NCBI GenBank assembly: GCA_000320545.1
Contig: ADNK01000196.1
Span: 1 to 44,718, forward strand
Reading direction: 5' to 3'
Origin: Bigelowiella natans CCMP2755
Taxonomy: Eukaryota; Cercozoa; Chlorarachniophyceae
DNA: 44,718 bases
Shown: positions 40,658-44,718 of the stretch, one piece after another
How the letters are laid out: every line of letters starts with the position of its first letter
Numbering within the stretch: position 1 is the first letter of the stretch
Position numbers and translations under genes: made by a program
Notes under the pieces: model-generated
Told to the model about the DNA's origin: nothing
What the model saw: the letters and a program-made list of their open reading frames with translations, nothing else
The model's database searches: none

Positions 40658-42200
40658 GTATCTCTCCTTCTCTCATACACCTCCCTAGGAAAAAAACAGA
40701 CACGCACATGATCTTTCGCTTTTTTCAGGCAATCAAGAAGCATGGCCAGATTTTCATGGGGAAAAGAATAACGTAAGGGACACTACCAATACATTATTTA
40801 TCAAGAGACTTCAATCTATTCGATATATTCGTTTAATTATATTGTGCATTTTCTTAGTTGCCTTCGTACGTAATATATATTTATTTATTTATTTATTATC
40901 CAGGAAAAATACAATATAACGTCCATACATACAAAAGTATATATAAAAATAATATTTATCGTCTAAGTAACTCAATAATAAGGAATCTGATACCTTTAGT
41001 TGTGAGTACTCTCGTCCCCTGAAGGAAAGTGGTGCTGCATCAACTAAACAAATAGGAAAAACGGGAGAACAGTCAAGGTTCTAGTAAACCATCTTTTACT
41101 GGTGACTAACATTAAAATAATATTTTCCAATTATTCCAAGGTTTTCTTCTAAAAACGAGCAACTTCCAAAGACGCGCGTTTTTATATCAAATCTCGACTA
41201 CAACATCGATGAGACTGCGGTCAGTATATTATTACTACTGTGAATAATATCACGGCAAATCTTTGCTATTTCAATTATTTGATGGTATCAACTCTATATC
41301 AATTTACTGGCTATTGAAATTTAAATTGGTGTGCATAAGACAAAGTATGACCATGAGACAACAATGTCCGGATATGGAAACACTAATCTTTCATGAGATC
41401 ATCTTTCAGATACAGATGGCATGATTCATGTGGGAATGCATGGCTCCATCATTAAAGACTCCATCGATTTTAATTTATCCCTATGTATGTCCTCTGATAA
41501 ACTTTGTAATTAATCATACACATTAACACTGATAAAGGTTCGGGAATTCTTCTCTGATTGCGGTGACGTTCGCAACATTAAATGGTCCGAAAAAAACGGA
41601 GAATTCTTCTGTAAGGTAATTAAGAACAGTGTGGGCATAACTTAACATTAATGGTCATAAACTTTACGATTGTACTAGAATCAATTCTCATCAGATTCCA
41701 TACTAAAACTTATGTGTCAATTATGCTCAAATTTATTTGTCATAATAATTCGTGAACTAGGGTGTTGTAGAATTCGAATCCGCAGATGCTGCTCAAAAGG
41801 TATAGTAATTACAAAAACTTGAGCACGTACATACCATGGAGTATCTGCGCAAATTAATATTTTGTACTACAATTTGCAGGCCGTAAAGAAATCTGGAGAA
41901 TTACTCCTGGGAAAAGAACTGAAAGCAGAGATATCCAATCCGCCTCGGTCATGAATAATTTGATACAATATGATTGAAGCAATCTCATCCTTGTCCCGCA
42001 TCTTATCCACTAGAAACTCAATTACATTTATTTAACTTTAAACAGGAAACGTATGACTGATAATACGGTGTCATAAGGAATACACGAACACACACACACG
42101 CGCGCGCGCGCGCACGTATTACACATTCATCAAGACAAATTAAGAATGAGAGTAAGAGAGAGGAGGCGGAGAAAGATAGATGGGGAAAGAGAGAGAGAGG

Positions 42201-42234
<34 letters not shown>

Positions 42235-42418
42235 TAACGTAAGAGTAACACTACTATTGCGAAATGTTACATGAAAAAAGGATGAGATGAATCCTTGGAG
42301 ATATTTGATTTATTTTCGTTTATGTCAATGTATTCAGAATCTTTCTACGCATTTAGTCCCTCTCTCTCTCTCTCTCTCTCTAGTCACCTCTTCCTCTCTC
42401 TCTCCCTCCCCCCCCCCC

Positions 42419-42460
<42 letters not shown>

Positions 42461-43512
42461 CGCATGATTGTGTGGATTGTATCTGTTTTTCAACCTGGGA
42501 AACCTAGATTTTTCTAGGGAATCTGCCTTTCGATGTATCTGAGCAAGAGGTTAGTGTGTCAGTATTTTAAAAAGTTTAATGGTCTTTGTTATTAAATGAG
42601 ATTTCACCAAATTTCGAGACTAAGAGAAACAGGATTTCCTGCGTATAGTGGAAGGTTTGGTTTTTTGGGGGATGGTATTCATAAATTGCAGAGGCTAGCT
42701 TGGTGCTCTAGGGTTCCTTGACAAAACAGCAACCAAACAGAAAAACTTGAGGCCTTACCTGTCACATCATCCAAAAATTTACATCTGTATACAATTTTTT
42801 AGATTTTAATGGTGTTTATTTAGGTTCGCGACTACGCAGAGGATGGATCATCTAGCATTAAAGGCGTTCGCCTCGTGAGGGACCGTACAACACAGAGATT
42901 TAAAGTCAGATCATTTCCTCCCTTTAATGTCCGATATGTAGATTATTACTACAAAAAATGCTCGTATGTGTGTGTGCAAAGGGTAATTCTAAATGTTTGC
43001 GTTTGAGTATCATTCTTTAGGTCGTATTTTGTTTGTGAATTCGGATGTATGATGTATTTTTATACTTAATATCATCACAATTCATTGTTTAGGGTTATGC
43101 ATTTATCGAATTCGACGACCAAATAATGGCGAAAAAGTAGACATATTTCTTTTTGTTTTGATTTAACGATTTACGATATACATTACTTGTTTTTTTAAAA
43201 CACCATCTGCAATACAAAAAATATGCATTGTTATAGTGTAAATAAATAAATAGGGCTACAGAAAAAAGTGATGATGCATCTAGAAAGTTATAGAAGCAAT
43301 CAACATTTTGATTTAGGTTCAAGTATATTAGAGCTAGAGGAGGGAAGACAAGACATGTTGTCACATTATCCTTGGAATTAGTCTAAGTTCTTTCTTTGCT
43401 GATGCCGTTGTTCAACAGATTCGTGAAATCAAAGTTCGGGACTCAATTGCGCGGGAGGCCTGTGCGTGTTCGGGAAATGTTAGAAACAAGAGGGAGGCCA
43501 CCAAGTGGCTAG
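32491..43512 (+). CDS. ZZ-type zinc-finger protein with four nucleolin-like RRMs, at least 872 aa
   Basis: Exons: 32491-32577, 33129-33251, 34210-34299, 34578-34676, 34973-35438, 36055-36096, 36450-36690, 37052-37096, 37624-37685, 38593-38680, 38779-39012, 39142-39189, 39478-39537, 39606-39789, 40005-40044, 40158-40212, 40435-40497, 40729-40772, 41141-41219, 41538-41615, 41761-41799, 41880-41947, 42046-42067, 42508-42549, 42824-42904, 43093-43136, 43419-43512. All joins keep frame; the 5' start is unresolved. The N-terminal third is Lys/Ser-rich with an AKKRKL nuclear signal. A ZZ finger is assembled over three exons (FCDGCGNRKIQPGSKLY, then CEKCDYDLCYNC). After acidic linkers come RRM1 (VYLLNLSF), RRM2 (IYVRNLSD), RRM3 (VFISNLDY) and RRM4 (IFLGNLPF). 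RRMs 1-3 share FF-x-DCG-x3-IKW; RRM4 is diverged. A nuclear or nucleolar RNA-binding role is inferred. The joins from 37096 through 38593 to the RRM part are the least certain, so two genes remain possible. Confidence 0.8.
32586..32876. repeat. (GAC)n, (TA)n and (CTC)n tracts in an intron of the ZZ-RRM gene
   Basis: GAC at about 32586-32617, TA at 32625-32665 and CTC at 32826-32876, between exons ending 32577 and starting 33129. Confidence 0.9.
35330..35646. repeat. (AGT)n exonic, (TTC)n and (TA)n intronic microsatellites
   Basis: AGT at about 35334-35365 encodes Ser in the ZZ-RRM gene. TTC at 35516-35552 and TA at 35610-35646 lie in the following intron (35439-36054). Confidence 0.9.
36126..36350. 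repeat. Two (TA)n tracts inside the intron that splits the ZZ finger
   Basis: TA at about 36126-36158 and 36318-36350, in the intron 36097-36449. Confidence 0.9.
42046..42067 (+). other. 22-nt microexon joining RRM3 and RRM4
   Basis: Flanked by TTAAACAG and GTGTCA, it encodes KRMTDNT plus one split codon. It converts the phase-2 donor at CCTCG|GTCATG (after 41947) into the phase-0 start of the RRM4 exon at 42508. Without it the frame ends at TGA 41952-41954. Confidence 0.65.
42190..42458. repeat. (GA)n and (CT)n tracts between RRM3 and RRM4 exons
   Basis: GA at about 42187-42232 and CT at 42361-42380 and 42396-42458, including a short C run, all within one intron. Confidence 0.9.
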
Positions 43513-44203
43513 TTAGTTATTTAATCTTTTTCGAAAGACAATCACCCTAATTAATAACATCGGGTCAGGTTTTCCCCGGTACACATTGAGTAGCTAAATA
43601 ATGTCTGCATTCCAAGTGAGAACGCTTGCATGCACTTTGTGATGTCAAGATTGCCAAAGGCTAGGCAGAGTACTTGTCAAAAAAAACGAGCACAGATACA
43701 GGTCGTCAGTATGCATAACATGACAAATAAAACTAGAATGTTTATTACCTTTCGTACGTGACGCGCATGCACCACAGTTCGGTTGATCGTTATCGATCAT
43801 TGAAAAAGCGATTCAAAATCGTATGCGTACACGTGCACACATTTGTATGAGCTAAAAGCCGCGAGTAAGCATTAAGATCTTTGTCACAACAACAATTTTT
43901 TCACACCCACCCCGCGTGCGTTGTAGCTGTAACAAGATGCGATACAAGCATGCACACTTTATCATCAGCAGCAGCTCTTTGATCCAATCATGCATGCTTC
44001 GTGCATGAACGTGTGCACCAAAATGCAAGAGAACCTGAAAACATGGTCACACGGTGCAATGTGTAGGTAATGCGATTCAATGATGACTTAAGTGTGTCAG
44101 CGGTCTGGCCGCGCCACCCACGATCAAGGAGCTGTCGCAGCATGCGCACGTCCACTCGTGCTGCACGCTGCGCTGCGCACATGCGCATGGAAGTTCTCAG
44201 AAC
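43513..44203. other. Region between the ZZ-RRM gene and the retrotransposon signals
   Basis: No gene seen. From about 43720 it becomes rich in GCATGC, GCGCAC and similar palindromic words. It probably includes the 5' part of a long terminal repeat, but its 5' boundary cannot be fixed because no second copy lies in the window. Confidence 0.4.
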
Positions 44204-44329
44204 TTCCAGAATCTTCGAGAACATTCCGGAAGCTTCGAGAACCTTCCAGAAACACTCGAGAGAATTCGAGAGAATTCTGGAAGATTCGAGAATCTTCGCG
44301 AATGCGCCGGAACCCAATGCGCACATGCG
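44174..44329. repeat. 12-bp direct repeats flanking the heat-shock element array
   Basis: TGCGCACATGCG occurs at 44174-44185 and again at 44318-44329, on either side of the GAA/TTC array. Confidence 0.85.
44204..44302. promoter_or_regulatory. Very long heat-shock element (HSE) array
   Basis: Block 1 has ten perfect units at exact 5-bp pitch: TTC at 44204, 44214, 44224, 44234, 44244 alternating with GAA at 44209, 44219, 44229, 44239, 44249. Block 2, shifted by one base, has ten units at 44255-44300, seven perfect (TTC 44265, 44275, 44285, 44295; GAA 44280, 44290, 44300) and three with one mismatch. Alternating nGAAn pentamers are the binding pattern of trimeric heat-shock factor; a functional site usually needs three. 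It lies about 340 bp upstream of the gag-like start. Confidence 0.85.
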
Positions 44330-44452
44330 TGCAGCGCAAGTCACAAGTCATCATCAGAATCCAAAAGCACACGAGACCGCGTGTTGACTTTCCAACATCA
44401 ACAGCACAGTCCCGCGCACAAAAGCCAAACAGCTACCGCTAGTCCGCTAAAA

Positions 44453-44470
44453 GGTTATGAGCCTCAAGAG
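44453..44470 (+). other. Candidate primer-binding site matching a tRNA-Met anticodon arm
   Basis: GGTTATGAGCC is complementary to GGCUCAUAACC, a CAU-anticodon loop (CUCAUAA) closed by G-C pairs. Copia-type elements are known to prime from an initiator tRNA-Met cut in the anticodon arm rather than from the tRNA 3' end. The position between the HSE array and the first ORF fits. The third stem pair would be A-U rather than the G-C usual for initiator tRNA, which weakens the call. Confidence 0.4.
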
Positions 44471-44638
44471 GACTTGCTAGAGAACCAACAAAGAAAAGAA
44501 CCAAGCAAACCCCCCACCCCCCCCCTTCAGCTACATCCTTCCAGAAGAAGGAACTGAAAGCGACAACAGCATTCCCTCAGCCAATCTTCGGTCAAGCCTC
44601 CAAAGCACTGAAAACAAAGAAACAGGGAACGAAACAAC

Positions 44639-44718
44639 ATGTCAGAAAAGCAGATAGACTCCCTGCTGAAAAACTTCACCCTCAAGTACGATGGTAGCAC
44701 TACAGCCCTACATGTACA
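44639..44718 (+). CDS. Start of a gag-like retrotransposon ORF (truncated by the window end)
   Basis: An ATG at 44639 in a good context (ACAACATGTC) opens a frame that runs off the window after 26 codons. It reads SLLKNFTLKYDGSTTALHV. The F-x-L-K-Y-DG pattern near the N-terminus is typical of Gag proteins of LTR retrotransposons, which form the particle in which reverse transcription occurs. An A-rich leader of about 170 nt with a C run near 44511-44525 precedes it. Neither family (Ty1/copia or Ty3/gypsy) nor intactness can be judged from so short a piece. It could also be the start of an ordinary gene. Confidence 0.45.
   Translation, partial: MSEKQIDSLLKNFTLKYDGSTTALHV

Noticed and set aside
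44079-44110. LTR 5' end at TGTCAGCGG near 44096
   Set aside because: Only CCGCT is mirrored near the presumed LTR 3' end (CCGCTAAAA), too weak to fix a boundary without the second LTR.
43988-44387. Overlapping open frames on both strands across the GAA/TTC array
   Set aside because: The repeated GAA/TTC pentamers lack stop codons in several frames, so the open frames are by-products of the HSE array.

Overview
This window is nuclear DNA from an intron-rich eukaryote, most likely a protist. GT-AG introns interrupt almost every gene, all three standard stop codons are used, and protein families are typically eukaryotic (SMYD methyltransferase, C2H2 zinc finger, Hsp70 co-chaperone Hip, AMPK/CIPK-like kinase, G-protein-coupled receptor kinase, ZZ finger, RRMs). 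The DNA is AT-rich and full of triplet and dinucleotide microsatellites. Many triplet tracts lie in exons and encode Q, A, S, P or T runs. I cannot name the organism from sequence alone.

Layout, left to right: 3' end of a SMYD-type methyltransferase (+, to ~1321); an intronless polytopic membrane protein of unknown family (-, 2081-3121); a three-exon C2H2 zinc-finger protein (+, 4730-7519); Hip/ST13 (-, 9215-11284); an exon of a small membrane protein (-, ~11673-11894); an 11-exon CAMK-type kinase with a KA1-like tail (+, 12999-18075); a 23-exon GRK with RGS and kinase domains (-, 19454-22991); a five-exon unknown protein (+, 25166-27295); a microsatellite-rich stretch with weak minus-strand exons (28150-32200); a gene of at least 27 exons joining a ZZ zinc finger to four nucleolin-like RRMs (+, ~32491-43512); and at the right edge the 5' part of a probable LTR retrotransposon (+).

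The genes up to about 23 kb alternate in strand. Each convergent 3'-3' gap (1322-2080, 7520-9214, 18076-19453) holds an island unlike its surroundings: poor in microsatellites, rich in CTAG and in perfect palindromes. Similar DNA follows the genes ending at 27295 and 43512.

The most striking signal is at 44204-44302. Two blocks of alternating TTC and GAA triplets at exact 5-bp pitch (10 perfect units, then 10 units of which 7 are perfect) form a very long heat-shock element upstream of a gag-like ORF and a candidate anticodon-arm primer-binding site. This suggests a heat-responsive retrotransposon. Exon models were built by hand from splice signals, reading phase and family similarity; every stated exon junction keeps the frame, but no transcript or database evidence was available.
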